Source: Takakia lepidozioides
Lineage: Eukaryota; Streptophyta; Takakiopsida; Takakiales; Takakiaceae
Length of the DNA stretch: 64,000 nucleotides
Assembly: GCA_030704615.1 (NCBI GenBank)
Contig: CM060733.1
Location: 47,614,001-47,678,000 of the forward strand
Direction of reading: 5' to 3'
Positions 11,499 to 22,368 of the stretch are shown in pieces (positions within the stretch are counted from its first letter, which is position 1; the number at the start of each line of letters is the position of its first letter). The notes beneath the pieces were generated by a model. It did not search any database and was not told the origin of the DNA. It was given only the letters and a program-made list of their open reading frames with translations. The position numbers were made by a program, and so were the translations under genes.

Positions 11499-11803
11499 TT
11501 CACTAGCATCTTAACCAATTTATCGCTGTATTCCTTGAGTCTTACAAGGTAACTGCCTTTTCTGTTTGCACATATTCCAAGTGCTACCCAATCCTCCAGG
11601 GCTAGTGTCTCAAGCAATAGGACAGGATTTTCATCACCTGAATCATTAATAGCTGCAGAGTCCAGCATTTGCACTGTAGAATGAAAATCACTTGGAGTGA
11701 TTTGTGTGAGGGTAGCTTGTACAACAGGAATCGGAGGGGGAAGAGGGGATTGGTACCCCAATGCCTTGAGGTCATTACTCCATTCAGGAACATGCTTGGT
11801 CAC
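11495..11803 (-). CDS. N-terminal part of the gag-like protein
   Basis: This 102-codon frame begins about 105 bases inside the 5' terminal repeat. It contains a proline stretch (PLPPPIPVVQ) and a conserved block LLLETLALEDWV. Both features recur in the frame at 17036-16728, although the two copies are diverged, which argues that this is a true element protein. It ends in overlap with the next frame. No domain is recognised. Confidence 0.55.
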   Translation of the reverse strand: MTKHVPEWSNDLKALGYQSPLPPPIPVVQATLTQITPSDFHSTVQMLDSAAINDSGDENPVLLLETLALEDWVALGICANRKGSYLVRLKEYSDKLVKMLVK

Positions 11804-11907
11804 CTTCTGCCATAAAAATGAAGTCAGTGCATCATAAACAGATATGGAAAATGAAAGGAGTAAGACTGATAACGTGTACAGACACCACTAAGTACATTGG
11901 TCAAGCG

Positions 11908-14150
11908 AAAGAGAGGGAAGATACTATGTCTTGTCGGGACATGGATAGGACCAAACATGGTCAATGTCAATTTTTACGACAAATCAACCTCATGAAGAGG
12001 CATTATCAGTCAAACTCCACTTCTAATCAGATCTTATGATGACCTCCATTACATTTCAAAGACAAAGAATCTACCTGGTAGATTTCAATGACAAGAAAAT
12101 ACGGGTGGGAGGGTGGGATTACTTAGAAGATCCCCTCCTTATAATAATCCGGCTTTATATTCTAAGGAACAGTATGCTAAACAAGTGTTCAGCCTGTTTT
12201 TATGCCTGTTTTAGAATTATAAGCTATGGGTGGCATCTAAGCAAACAATTAAATGTTTACCTATATCATGCAATAGTACTGCTCATCTGGAACCCAAAAG
12301 TTCCAGCTATTTTCCATTAATCACACAACCGGGATATTAAATCATCTGGTTACTTGACAAGATAACCAGTTTTTTAATAACAAAAACCCAGAGCTTATCT
12401 GCTACATTTTCAGAACTTCTTGTAATCATGACACAAAGTCAAAACTCATTGCATTGTTTAGTAAGCTTGATTTCCCAGAACTGCTTTCTACTGCAGTGTT
12501 CTGTATCAGAATATGCCATAGCTAGCAAAAAACATAGCTATCTTTTTTGTAACATAAAATCCAGAGCCATGTTGTAGGTTAATCAGTCTTTGATTACCAA
12601 GCAATAGCAGGGGGCTTCTCTTTCAAACAACCAGACCTGGTTTATGTTTGGGGTCATTATGTTACAACCTTGACAAGGTGTTTGCACAAACACAACTGTA
12701 TACAATCTGTAATTACAGAGTGACATGAAGAGGTAGCAGTTTACTTACCTTAGCAGATTGTATGCAAGGTAAGAAGGAATGGGGGTTCAGACATCCACAG
12801 AGGTTCCATATATTGAGCACATAAAAGCATACAGGGCTCAGTATAAACCATATGCAAGCTCTGGCCTCTCCCCTACCGTGTTGCTTGAAAGTATACATAT
12901 CATAGTAGCAAATCGTGCTCTAAGCATGAAAAAAGAGCATATATTTGGTCTGGAAACCCTACTTCCAGTACCATATTTCAATGCGGCGGAAATCATAACC
13001 CAGAGTCCTTAATAGAATTCATGTGTTCTAAAAAGGCTCGCTAATGCACTTGCTGCTTCAACACATAGATAAAAGTTGTAAGCATATCCAGATTGGTCAT
13101 GTAGTGAGGCAAAAATGAGACATCTCCCTGGATAATCAGCTGATGTTGATGTCACTTCACTTGCAGGTTTGTCATCAGATTCAAGCTTCAAAAATCACAT
13201 TAAGTGAGGACCCTCACATGGTCCCATCACAAGCCCCCACAAGAACCAACAGGTTAGTGAGAATTGTGGAACCCCAGGTGAATCGGGTCTCACGCTTGTT
13301 ATCGTTGTACAACATGAGTTCTAAAGCAAGAATCAGTTCTAAACACAAGCAAGGTTATCCACAACCTTAATCGATTGCGGAAGAGGACTCGACATCGCTC
13401 CAAGCACTTGACAATCAACAGCACAAACAAGCAATGGTTTGCTTGAAATCTATGCGCATTTTAACAGTGAAGAAACCCCCTGAGCTTTTATGAGCAGTGC
13501 TGAAACTTAATGATCCAGAGAGGATCTACAAGCAGTCAGGCAGCCTAAGGTAGATTGCCCGCCAAGGGAATAGGTCACCATACTGAGGGAATTGAAGCAC
13601 CGCCGCCGTTACGCCTCCCAAGGGAGATGAGAAAGGACTGGAATCTTGCCAGAGTACTTGTAAACAGCATTGAAGCGTCTCCATAGCCATCAAAATCATA
13701 AAATTCGTGCTAAGAGATCCCTCTGACACCATCACTTCATCTCCCGTAGAGAAAACGCACAGTATCGTGCAAGTTTTATGGCAGGAGAGGAAATATGGCA
13801 AACCATTGCGATTTCATCCATGTGGGATGAAAAATAAGAAATGAAAGGTGAATATTCCCCTGTTGTCATCGCCATGTCATCCAGCAGGGATGACATCCTA
13901 AAATCGATGACCAGAACCTGGCATTCATTAGGGTTAGATATAAATGACCTTAATAATCCAAAGGAACCAGGTAAAAAATGATAACCATAATTAACATTTA
14001 ATGGAATTCATCCATTATTAACTATATCCGGTATGGATGAAGATAGCATAAAGTTAATTATAGTTTAGTCAAAAATTACCTTAGTACCAAACCCTCTGGG
14101 TTATGGAATAGGTTACCAACAGGATCCATGTACAGAGGGAGAGAGAGAGG
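11908..14150 (-). repeat. Terminal direct repeat, 5' copy
   Basis: Read on the minus strand this is the upstream repeat. It is nearly identical to 5437-7678; differences include CAATAGCAGGGGG against CAACAGCAGGGGC near 12602 and one net indel. Beyond its inner end the text reads TTGACCAATGTACTTAGTG, resembling TGTCCAATATGCTTAGCGA at the matching place near 17100, which supports a real boundary between terminal repeat and internal region. The conserved stem-loop block is at 13207-13287. Confidence 0.75.
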
Positions 14151-14200
14151 GAGAGAGAGGGACAGATCACGAAACAAAAAGAAATGAAGGTGGGAGGGAA

Positions 14201-14227
14201 GTGACCGAGCAGCAGCTGCTCAGTCAC
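14201..14227. repeat. 27-bp palindrome at the junction of two terminal repeats
   Basis: GTGACCGAGCAGC followed by AGCTGCTCAGTCAC forms a palindrome with a single mismatched position. It lies in the 90 bases between the end of the minus-oriented repeat (14150) and the start of the plus-oriented one (14242). Confidence 0.6.
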
Positions 14228-14241
14228 CCCCCCCCAACCCA

Positions 14242-16619
14242 TTTTTCCATCCATGCCGGATGAAAAATACCAGGCTATGAATTCGTTTTATTCCTCTTTC
14301 ATGCATTTTTTTCCGTACTGGATGAGGGTTTTTTTAGGGGATGATGAATTACATGTCAGGATGGGAAACCGCTGCCTTGGATGATGTGTACTGCTTTTTC
14401 ATCCTGCTGATGGACCCTCTCCAAATAAATGAACCTATTTATTTTTTTCATCTGAACCGGATGAAAAAAGCAACTTATGATGGCCATGGAGAATTGTTTA
14501 ATTACCCTTAATTATTGCTAATTAAGGAGTGAAACCCTAACCCCTACCCTATAATCTACTGTTGCTCACGGATGACATCCATCGGGTTTTCAAGATAAAG
14601 GGTGTTGATTATTCATCCGCCGTGGATGAAAAATCGGGTTGTGCCCTAGGGTGTTTCTCCCGCTGTCAACTGCACTCCTCGTGCTTCTGAGCTCGTGGGC
14701 TGAGAGTTATGGCGTCTGAGCTCTGTTGCTTCGTGCCCATGCCGGACGAGCTCCTGGGGATGCGCAATGGCGACGTCTTGTCTCTTCTCTTAGGCGGGAG
14801 ACCCCGCTGTGATGGCATCGTCTCTTTCCATCCTCTGGCTTTTATGTTTCGCAGCGGCGCTTGTGTGGGGAAGTATATCTCTCTGTCTCCCTTCTTAAAC
14901 CTAGCATTTGTATGCTTCGCTTCTCCTTAGCTGTGCTGGAGGTGGCTTGCTGGTGGCGATGGCGCACCGTTACCTTCCCCAATCGCTCAAGGTGCTTTTG
15001 GTGTTTAGGGTTCCTCTTACTTCATGTCTTTCTCTCTTTGTTTTGCGGTTCTTAGTTGACATCGATGACAAGTGTAGGGGTCTGTGATTCACCTGGGGTT
15101 CCACAATCCTCACTAACCCATTGGTTTTTGTGGGGGATTGTGATGGGACCAGGTGAGGATACCTATTTGCTTTGAATGCTCTTGAGTTTGCAGATAAAGA
15201 TGTGAGCAAAAAGAACATACTGCTGCTGCCTGCAGCCCCGATTTCGGCCCGCTTGCTCCTTGTTTGACATGATGATGCTTGCTTTTGACTTATCTTTTAC
15301 TGTTGCTGATGGAGCATTTCGGCCTGGCAGCCTTGTCTCATGCAGCACGACATGTGAATCCTACCCTGTCTTGAATCTTTGACAGCTTTGCCTGTGGATT
15401 TTTAGACTAGGTACTTTTTTTGGCCTTAAAAGAGGATTGATGGTGTAAGGGTAAAGGCATCAGTGGCTGTTAGGCTCTAAGGATGAGGAGGTCTGGTTTT
15501 TGTAAAAGAAGACATCATGATAAGGCAATGACAGGCCGATTTCAGACCTGGATTTGTTGTGGAAACGAGCATAGTGAGGTTATATTTGCAAAACATGGCA
15601 TTAGTCTCCTGTGAAACAGTGATGGTAAGCTCTAAAGGACCATGGCCAGTGATTAGTTACTTTATTTTGCCATATGAATAGCCACCAGCATTCTTGGCCA
15701 AGTGGGCTTGGTCTTGGGCACTCAAATTGTATGTGTGTCAATATCTAGATGTTGTGACAGGGCAGGCCTTTCTTCCATGCCAAAATGCCTTACATGATGC
15801 ATATCTTGGGGCAACTGTACATGATGTAGAATGAAGTCGCAGTCAGTCTTGTCATGCCCAATGTGATCACTTGGTTGCATGTTTGGAGTCTGATTAACTG
15901 CAGGCTGGTCCAGCAAGATTCCTGTGTACATAGGTCCTGAATCTGTATAATGACAGGTTGTTCTTACCTACCCAGAAGGCCTTGCACGATGCACGCCTTG
16001 GGGTACTTACATTTGGCCAAATGTGAAGCTGCAATATGGTTTGTCATGCCCAAGAAGTTTACTTGGTGGCATGCCCGAAGTGTAATTAATTGCGGGCTAG
16101 TCCTTCCAGTTGCCTGTGTGTACATTCCCTGAATGTGTTGTAGGGCAGGCTGTTCTTACCTACCTTGCATAATGCTTGTCTTGGATCACTTCAAGGTACC
16201 TGTGTATACATATCTTGGATCTGTAATGTGGCAAGAAGTTCTTATATGCCCAAGATATCTTGCATGATGCATATCTTATGGATAACTATGGATGATATAA
16301 TCTGAGGCTGCAATCTGACTTATATTGTGCAAGAGGGTCACTTGGGTACATGACAGGAATCTGAATATACCCCGCCCTCCCACCCTGTTTTATCATGATT
16401 GAACGGGTGTCGTCACTTGGTGTGCTATGACAAGACTGGAAGTGTTAGATGGTGCCCTGTCATGGGCTGTTTATGTCTTTAATTGACATTGACCCTAGTA
16501 GGGTCTTGTCCATGTCTTGACATGACATGAATATCTTCCCACTCTCTCCCTCTCTCTTATTAACTCTTTCTATCCCCTCTTTCCCTCTGTGGTTTTTTTT
16601 TTTGTGAGCAGCACGAAAG

Positions 16620-16624
<5 letters not shown>
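14242..16624 (+). repeat. LTR-like terminal repeat, plus-oriented, fuller copy
   Basis: This aligns with 3826-5444 but keeps 14695-15473, which contains the stem-loop block at 15084-15162 in plus sense. Relative to the direction of the element, the block therefore has the same orientation as in the minus-strand repeats. The end near 16520-16537 (GACATGAATATCTTCCC) is mirrored at 16650 and 17107 by minus-oriented ends. I see no coding region I can support; ORFs such as 14709-14930 are unsupported. Confidence 0.55.
15084..15162 (+). other. Conserved stem-loop block (copy 3, best-paired)
   Basis: In plus sense: CACCTGG-GGTTCC-ACAATCC, a loop with TCACTAAC, then GGATTGT-GAT-GGGACC-AGGTG. Nearly all arm positions pair (ACAATCC with GGATTGT, GGTTCC with GGGACC including one G-U, CACCT with AGGTG). 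It is followed by AGG, so CAG-GTGAGG also resembles a 5' splice site. Confidence 0.55.
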
Positions 16625-16655
<31 letters not shown>

Positions 16656-17170
16656 ATTTTTTGTCATGTCAAGACAAAGACAGGACCCCTAGGGTCGTTG
16701 TCATGAAAGGATAATCAGACATGATGGTCAATCAGCCTGAACATGATAGTCATGATAGTCAATCAGCCTGATCATGTACTTGCTTTTTTTATTTGCAGAT
16801 AGGGATAGCTTAACCCAATCCTCTAGGGCCAAAGTCTCAAGCAACAGGATTGAATTGTCATCACCTGAATCAATAGCTGCTGAGTCCAATGCTTGCACTT
16901 TAGCATGGAAGTCCGTTGGCTTTGTTTGTGCCAAAACAGCCTGAATAGCAGGGATTGGAGGGGGCAGCGGTGGCTGATATCCCATGGCCTGCAGCTCAGC
17001 AATCCATTCCGGAGTCTGTTTGTTGGAACTTTGCACATAAACTGGAAATTTAGCCTGGTAACCAAATGACAGTGTATGTAGAAATCGCTAAGCATATTGG
17101 ACAGTGAGAGAGGGAAGATACTTTTTGTCATGTCAAGACAAAGACAGGACCCCTAGGATCGACGTTGTCA
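16620..17170 (-). mobile_element. Deleted relative of the retroelement (gag N-terminus and repeat ends)
   Basis: The region holds a GA microsatellite (about 16622-16650), a minus-oriented repeat end (GAAGATATTTTTTGTCATG), a gag N-terminal frame at 17036-16728 and a second repeat end at 17107 (GGGAAGATACTTTTTGTCA). The gag piece shares PLPPPIPAIQA and LLLETLALEDWV with the frame at 11803-11495. Everything from the rest of gag to the reverse transcriptase is missing, so this is an internally deleted copy. Confidence 0.6.
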
Positions 17171-18093
17171 TGAAAGAATAATCAGACATATCAGCCACTT
17201 AACAGTGGCACCATCCATCAATCATCAAGCTTAGAAAATCCAGAATTACATCCATGCACAGTAATGTGTTCATGTCAGTATTATTCATACCCCAAAGATT
17301 ATGCCACTGATGCTGATTGACCACCAGTCATGATCATGATACACATTCAGTGGTCTGGGTGGGATGGCGGGTACTTGGCCATATTTTGGCCTTGATGTGT
17401 TGCAAGTCAAATGGTCATACAGATTTACTGTCCGCAAGCTGTAATCCAAGCATACTTACTCAAACCCCATGGGTGTCATGGAGGGTTTTTTTAAGAAATC
17501 GGAGAAAACAAAAAGAACACTTGGACATCACAGATTTTAAATACCTTGCCCTACTAGTATTGGTTTAGACTGGTCTGCAACACAGCTTGCCCCCACAGGG
17601 GAGATGGATATGTCTGGTAAGTTTTCCTATACTTTTATTTTTTGCTACAGCTGAGAATCAAAGTTCATGACACAACAAGGTAAAGCAAGGAAGGAAAGAG
17701 GTAGGATCAAGAAAAACCATAGAGTAGTTTAGTTTTTCAAAATTTTAAGATCAGTCCCTGGCAAAGTGATTCATTCCCTTGCTCTGCAATCCCATTTGGC
17801 ATCCAGCAGCACCTAGACATCAAAATATTAAGTGGAAGCCCTCACCTGTGCCTGTCCCAAAAACAACCACAACGCATTGTGAGTTAGTGAGGATGCACGA
17901 GGTGAGTAGCAGGCTTCCACACTTGCTATCGAGGTCAAATACACTTCAATCTAAGCGCAGAGAATGCCAAAGAAAGCAGGGAAGCAAAACCAACAGAAAA
18001 AAAACCTTTTTTTACTGTTTGGGGGAGAGTCGCCATCTCTCCACAAGCTTAATCGTGTAGGGAGGACTCCGCCAGTACCATAACACTGCTACC
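17171..18093. other. Decayed repeat DNA, no gene recognised
   Basis: The only feature I can support is the fourth copy of the stem-loop block, 17838-17908 (minus sense), whose arms CACCT-C-GTGC and GCAC-AGGTG pair although they differ from the other copies. This suggests that a further, older terminal repeat underlies the segment. Confidence 0.5.
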
Positions 18094-20250
18094 TTAACCA
18101 AAGCAAAGTCTTGCCAAGCACAAGCAAAAAGAGCTTGGTCTCAAAAGGTAGGGTTTATAAGGGAGGGAGAGAGGGGAGAACCCTGCCTCTTCTAACATTG
18201 CAATCTCCTGACTTGTGAGATCTGTCCCCACCTTGACAGGCAGCTGCCTGTAAGGCTGGAACAAACCGGTGAAGGTCGGTGCCGGAGTGCAGGCACTGCC
18301 TCTAGATATGAAGGACTTGCACTTCTCACGATTGGTGGCTCTGATTGCGGAGCACTTCACTCGAGACCCAGCTTTGGTGCGTTTTATGTGCCACACTTTG
18401 TCGGAGTAGGTGGACTCCACCACATGCGAGAGCTCGTTGGACTCATTGACAGTGGGAGATGCTGACGTGCTTTGTGAGAAACGTTGCTCCGCACTGGATA
18501 TTCCAGAGACGAACCTCTCATGCAATGGAACACGCGGAATGGAGAAGTTGTCCCTGTCCGCCCTGTGCGAGTCTGCATCCGACCCAGGAGGGGTGTTCAA
18601 TTTCCGTGTACAGGACCCGAATCTCTCCTCGCCCTCCAGATGGGGAACTCTAGACACAAGAGGAGTTCCCTCCGCACACATGTTGACAGCTCTGGCAATT
18701 TTGTTTGGATCCCCTGATCTTTTTGCAGCTCGCAACATCAACTCAGACTTGTCAGGGCCTTTGCCACCAATGCCACCCCTCAAGAAATCGCGATATCTCA
18801 TTTGTTGCTGCAGAGTTCGGATGAGATCATCTGCCGTCGCCACATACAAATCTCGCCCCTGCTTTCTAGACTGCCGCAACCACGCATTGTGCACTGTCTC
18901 CACTAGATTGCAAGAGGGCATGTCCGCCATCTCCTCAATTGACAAGTGCTGCAGAAAGGGAAAACACACATCAGAACAAACAGGTGCACCCCATGATAGC
19001 AGACATGATTGGAAATGCATACAAAGCCAATGAGAATTCATGATCTGAAATTCAGGTACCGTTGTCATGCATGTTCCCCATTGTCTATACCGGAAGTGCC
19101 AAAATGCTAGCCAGTCTTCCAACGCTCTCATACTGTCTTTTGATACAGCCCCAGATGAGAACCACCAGGCACGAATTGACTGGAACAAAGTATTCGCCTC
19201 CGCCATGCTTTTGGCATCTTTGTACTGCTTGCATAGCTTAAGATGAATCGGCCGCATGTCCGGTTTGATGTCTGCCTTGGTATGTTTCTCAAGGGACTGC
19301 GTCCAATGGAAAAGACATGTTCGCTCTCTTCCTGGCATTGGCACTTTTGGATCTCCTGAACCGAACACAATGCAAACAGCTTGAAATTTGCTTGAGCACT
19401 GTCGGCCATAAAACCAGCGAAATTTGGGGATGGGACACCATGGGATGTCATCACGCGAATGAGACATCTCCACATAAGCTGCTGCGACTCCACATCCTCC
19501 GATTGCATGTCACACACTGCAATTGACATGACTCGCTGGTAGAAAGGATCGTAAACATGACACGCCATTGTTGTCCAATCTTTCACTCGTTTGACGTGAT
19601 CAAACATAAGGAAATAGTTCTGCAAATCGCCATCCTTTTGCATGCGCTTGACAAGACTCACTCCGCTGCCCTCCCCGGCTGTCAACATTTTGAAATTGTA
19701 CACTTTGTTGGATCCTTGACCTGGGAACACGCTGTCTTGAATGTAGTCGTACATGCTCCGAGACTTCAATTCCAAAATGTTATCAATATACCCTCTGTTT
19801 GCAGACCCCATCCTCAATGCATTCACGTGGTTTCTAATGTTTGGTGAGCTCAAGGTTGAGAAGTGATCCATAACATTGTCCAAGGCACGCCCCTCTAGCT
19901 TCCTGCCCACAGAGTCCCCTACACTCAGAATATGGCTTTCCAGGAAACTCTTGCTTGCTCCAAGCACAATTGCGGAGGTGGTGGTTGTTGGATTGCTCTC
20001 GTACTCCTGTCTTATCAACTTCGATACTGTTTGAACACTCTCCCTACAATCCCCCTTCGCGCCACAGGATGGTTGTGGAATCCAAAATGTACACAGGCTC
20101 TAGTCATGTTTTTCAAACGGTGAACAACATAGTACTTACGTGCTGCACACACTTCCAGACAGGAAGGCGTTTGTTTGCAGAACTTGCAAAGATCGAAGAA
20201 TCCTCGGAAGTGGGCGGCGGCCTTGCGAGAGGGCCTTCGGGACACGCCAT
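18094..20250 (-). pseudogene. MULE-like transposase, copy A (zinc finger, DDE core, C-terminal part)
   Basis: Read from 20245 the frame gives a Cys-rich finger (CKFCKQTPSCLEVC then AARKYYVVHR) typical of the linker after a GCM/WRKY-like DNA-binding domain. Next comes a helical segment, then the catalytic region with MSIAVCDMQSED, GFMADSAQANF and RERTCLFHW, which match the spacing of the MULE DDE domain. At about 19400 the frame shifts: one frame (20018-19128) ends soon after QANFKLF and another (19473-18094) carries the sequence on. The part coding for the N-terminal GCM-like domain is missing; another copy (D) abuts in the opposite direction near 20400. It would cut and rejoin transposon DNA if intact, but here it is broken. 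A C-terminal block (KVWHIKRT to AMLEEAGF) matches copy D. Confidence 0.7.
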
Positions 20251-20445
20251 TGCTGCGAAGAGGCCAACATCTGGAAGGAGATGTTCATACCCGTCTAGTG
20301 AGACGAAGACTTGACGAGGCACCTGGCGGAGAAGAGGATTCATGGCGAGCTGACAAGAATATTCGCACGCTCCAAACTCAACCAAACTGGGAGGTGAAGA
20401 GAGAGATTAACCCTCTCCGGTCAAGAATAACTCACTTATCGCAGG

Positions 20446-21417
20446 GTGATGTTGCCCGAGGAGGTCTCGTCGAGCACCGCAAGTCCTGCACGTTCAAGAT
20501 CGTCATCTCCTTTGAGCACAGGGCGCGTGCCCCGGCAACATAACGAGCCATCTGTAGTAAAGCAGTACAACATTCCCATTGTGGAGACAAGAGTGTCGGA
20601 GTCACAGTGGAGAATTGTGAGGACATTGCCGGCATTTCGAGGGAAGTGTTGCGCCATCCGGGTGGATACGAGAGCACGCTGTGGTGAGATGACACGGTGC
20701 TGTACCTGCACCTTGTTTCAGCGACAGATTTTTGACTCCCACATTTGCTCACGTCACAACGCAGACATTTTGGTTCTGTAGGCACGATATAATGACCTGT
20801 GTATTTGGCAAGCCCAAGTACGGGATTCAGGGAATGCCGGAGCCTCCGGACGTCTGGCCTGTTGCACCGGGTTGCAGCCCCTCTCAGAATGAGGCGGATG
20901 CTCTATCTGCAGCAGGATTTCGAATGGTGCAACGCACAGACATCCCGGCCCACGCATTTCCGGTTCCTCAGACCCAGCCATTGCAGACTGCTCGGTCCAG
21001 TAGAGACGGATTGGACAATTCTGCACATCCCACAATGCGATTCGGAAGAGTGAAGAGACGACACCCTCCCAACAAGTTGAATGAGACTCGGATTGCCAAT
21101 GCTCTTGGGATGGCTTGCACTATTCAGAGCTCCGTGGACCTGGCCTTGGGCGTGTGTATCGGATGGCAACGGCCGGCTCGGCTGTACGCGACGATGTATA
21201 CACAATTACGATTGGAGTGGAGCCGACTTGCAATTGTACGGACTTCTCGTTGATGGAAGCAAAGAAGGGTTCGAAGTATTATCCGTGCAAGCATCTGTAT
21301 TACATTTACCTGAAGAGGTTGAGGATGAACGTGACTATTGATGACGTTATTCATGCACCGGCGTTGAGCGTGAACAAGCTGCACAAACTCCTCCTTAGGG
21401 ATTCCAGAAATCATTGA
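20446..21417 (+). pseudogene. MULE-like transposase, copy D (C-terminal half with SWIM finger)
   Basis: The plus strand carries a block with WRIVRT, CCAIR and a run of Cys/His residues ending in CSRHN, followed by EADALSAAGF; both correspond to the end of copy A. After a frame change near 21120 comes a SWIM-type finger: CNC, about 20 residues, then CKH (near 21230-21290). SWIM fingers are common at the C-terminus of MULE transposases. The N-terminal half is absent and at least one frameshift is present. Confidence 0.6.
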
Positions 21418-21670
21418 TGGGGCAAAGGGAATCCTCCATATGGATATTTTCAATTGCTTTTTGCTGTATCAGACTTTTTTTTGCAGTGTAATGAAATGCA
21501 CCCCAAAACTCCTGGAATGAGGCAATATTCCATTCAAACTGAAATCCAACAGAAGCAGTTGTGGGGCGATTTTTGGAAATTTGTACTTCTGCTCATGAAA
21601 GCCGATTGTCTTACTACTCTGCTCATGCCGCTCATGCCGCTCATGCTCATGAAATAGCAAACCTCTCACA

Positions 21671-21697
21671 TATTGAGTGCGTTGACGCACGCATTTT
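21671..21697. repeat. Hairpin family, copy 1
   Basis: TTGAGTGCG-TTGA-CGCACGCA: the same core as the four copies downstream, but with the most decayed arms. Confidence 0.6.
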
Positions 21698-21799
21698 TGA
21701 AGCCTCTACAGATGGTGCATCCTCTCTTCAAATTGAAGATATGCATGTGCATTGATCTCTAAATGAAAGACCCAGACTCCAAAGAATGTCCTTCAGACC

Positions 21800-21845
21800 A
21801 ACCCCAGAAATTGTGTGCGTCAACGCACGCAATTTCGGTGGGTGC
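21800..21845. repeat. Hairpin family, copy 2
   Basis: The core GAAATTGTGTGCG-TCAA-CGCACGCAATTTC is preceded by CTTCAGA-CCAACCCCA and followed by its near complement (GTGGGTGCTCTGAAG), so the arms extend to about 30 bases. Confidence 0.65.
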
Positions 21846-21939
21846 TCTGAAGTGTCACTCATGGATTTAAGACGATCTATCTGTGCTCACAAACTAGTGG
21901 GATTCAGATCTGTTTCTCGCTTTGGATTTCCATCACAGC

Positions 21940-21985
21940 ACCCTCAAAAATTGAGTGCATTGACGCACGCAATTTCTGGGGTCTC
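21940..21985. repeat. Hairpin family, copy 3
   Basis: The core AAAATTGAGTGCA-TTGA-CGCACGCAATTT shares the four-base loop and right arm of copy 4; the left arm carries several substitutions. Confidence 0.6.
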
Positions 21986-22078
21986 TTAGGGACATGTACA
22001 GCTTGCCAAAGCGGATATCATGCAGCCCATTTCCCTCTGTTCATGGGTGGAGTTAGAGATGCTCAGTGCAAAACATGG

Positions 22079-22144
22079 CTTTCAGAGCACCTCTAGAAAA
22101 TTGCGTGCGTTGACGCACGCAATTTTCTGGAGGTGTTCCGAAGG
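22079..22144. repeat. Hairpin family, copy 4 (best preserved)
   Basis: The 21-base arms at 22089-22109 and 22114-22134 have a single mismatch around a TTGA loop. Pairing extends outward to about 31 bases with three further differences, which would be tolerated as G-U or A-C in RNA. The core is AATTGCGTGCG and its complement. Confidence 0.75.
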
Positions 22145-22284
22145 TCCTGCTCCAAACACAGCCTCCTTTTTTGTTCAGTGAACAAAAGAAAGGAGCAAAG
22201 GAAAAACTATCAGAACACTCATGTAACTATCAGAATAGTCACATTGATCTACTTCACTAAACTCTGAAGAGGAAAGACATGAAT

Positions 22285-22333
22285 GCAGGGCATAGGATTG
22301 CATGCGTCAGCGCATGCAATTTCCATGCCCTTC
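22285..22333. repeat. Hairpin family, copy 5
   Basis: GGGCATAGG-ATTGCATGCG, loop TCAG, CGCATGCAAT-TTCCATGCCC. The arms have changed together (GCATGCG with CGCATGC) compared with GCGTGCG in copy 4, which keeps the fold. Confidence 0.7.
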
Positions 22334-22368
22334 AATCTGCACCAAAAAAGAGGAAGGAAAATCATCAC

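Larger units (their letters stand above)
5437..14150 (-). mobile_element. Retroelement with 2.24-kb direct repeats and an IPMG/YIDD reverse transcriptase
   Basis: Two almost identical direct repeats (5437-7678 and 11908-14150, offset 6471-6472 bases) flank about 4.2 kb that encodes, on the minus strand, a gag-like region and a reverse transcriptase. Only scattered substitutions and single-base indels separate the repeats, so the copy is young. Repeat, gag, reverse transcriptase, repeat is the order of an LTR retrotransposon. However, the reverse transcriptase has a GIPMG motif B and an RYIDD motif C like Penelope-like or telomerase-type enzymes, and I see no aspartic protease, RNase H or integrase. 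Penelope-like elements also form repeats of this sort (pseudo-LTRs) through tandem insertion. Classification is therefore open. Decayed relatives surround it on both sides. Confidence 0.7.

Noticed and set aside
21671-22333. CRISPR-like array
   Set aside because: The repeats are long hairpins that vary in sequence, spacing is irregular (130-200 bp), and this is a plant nuclear sequence.
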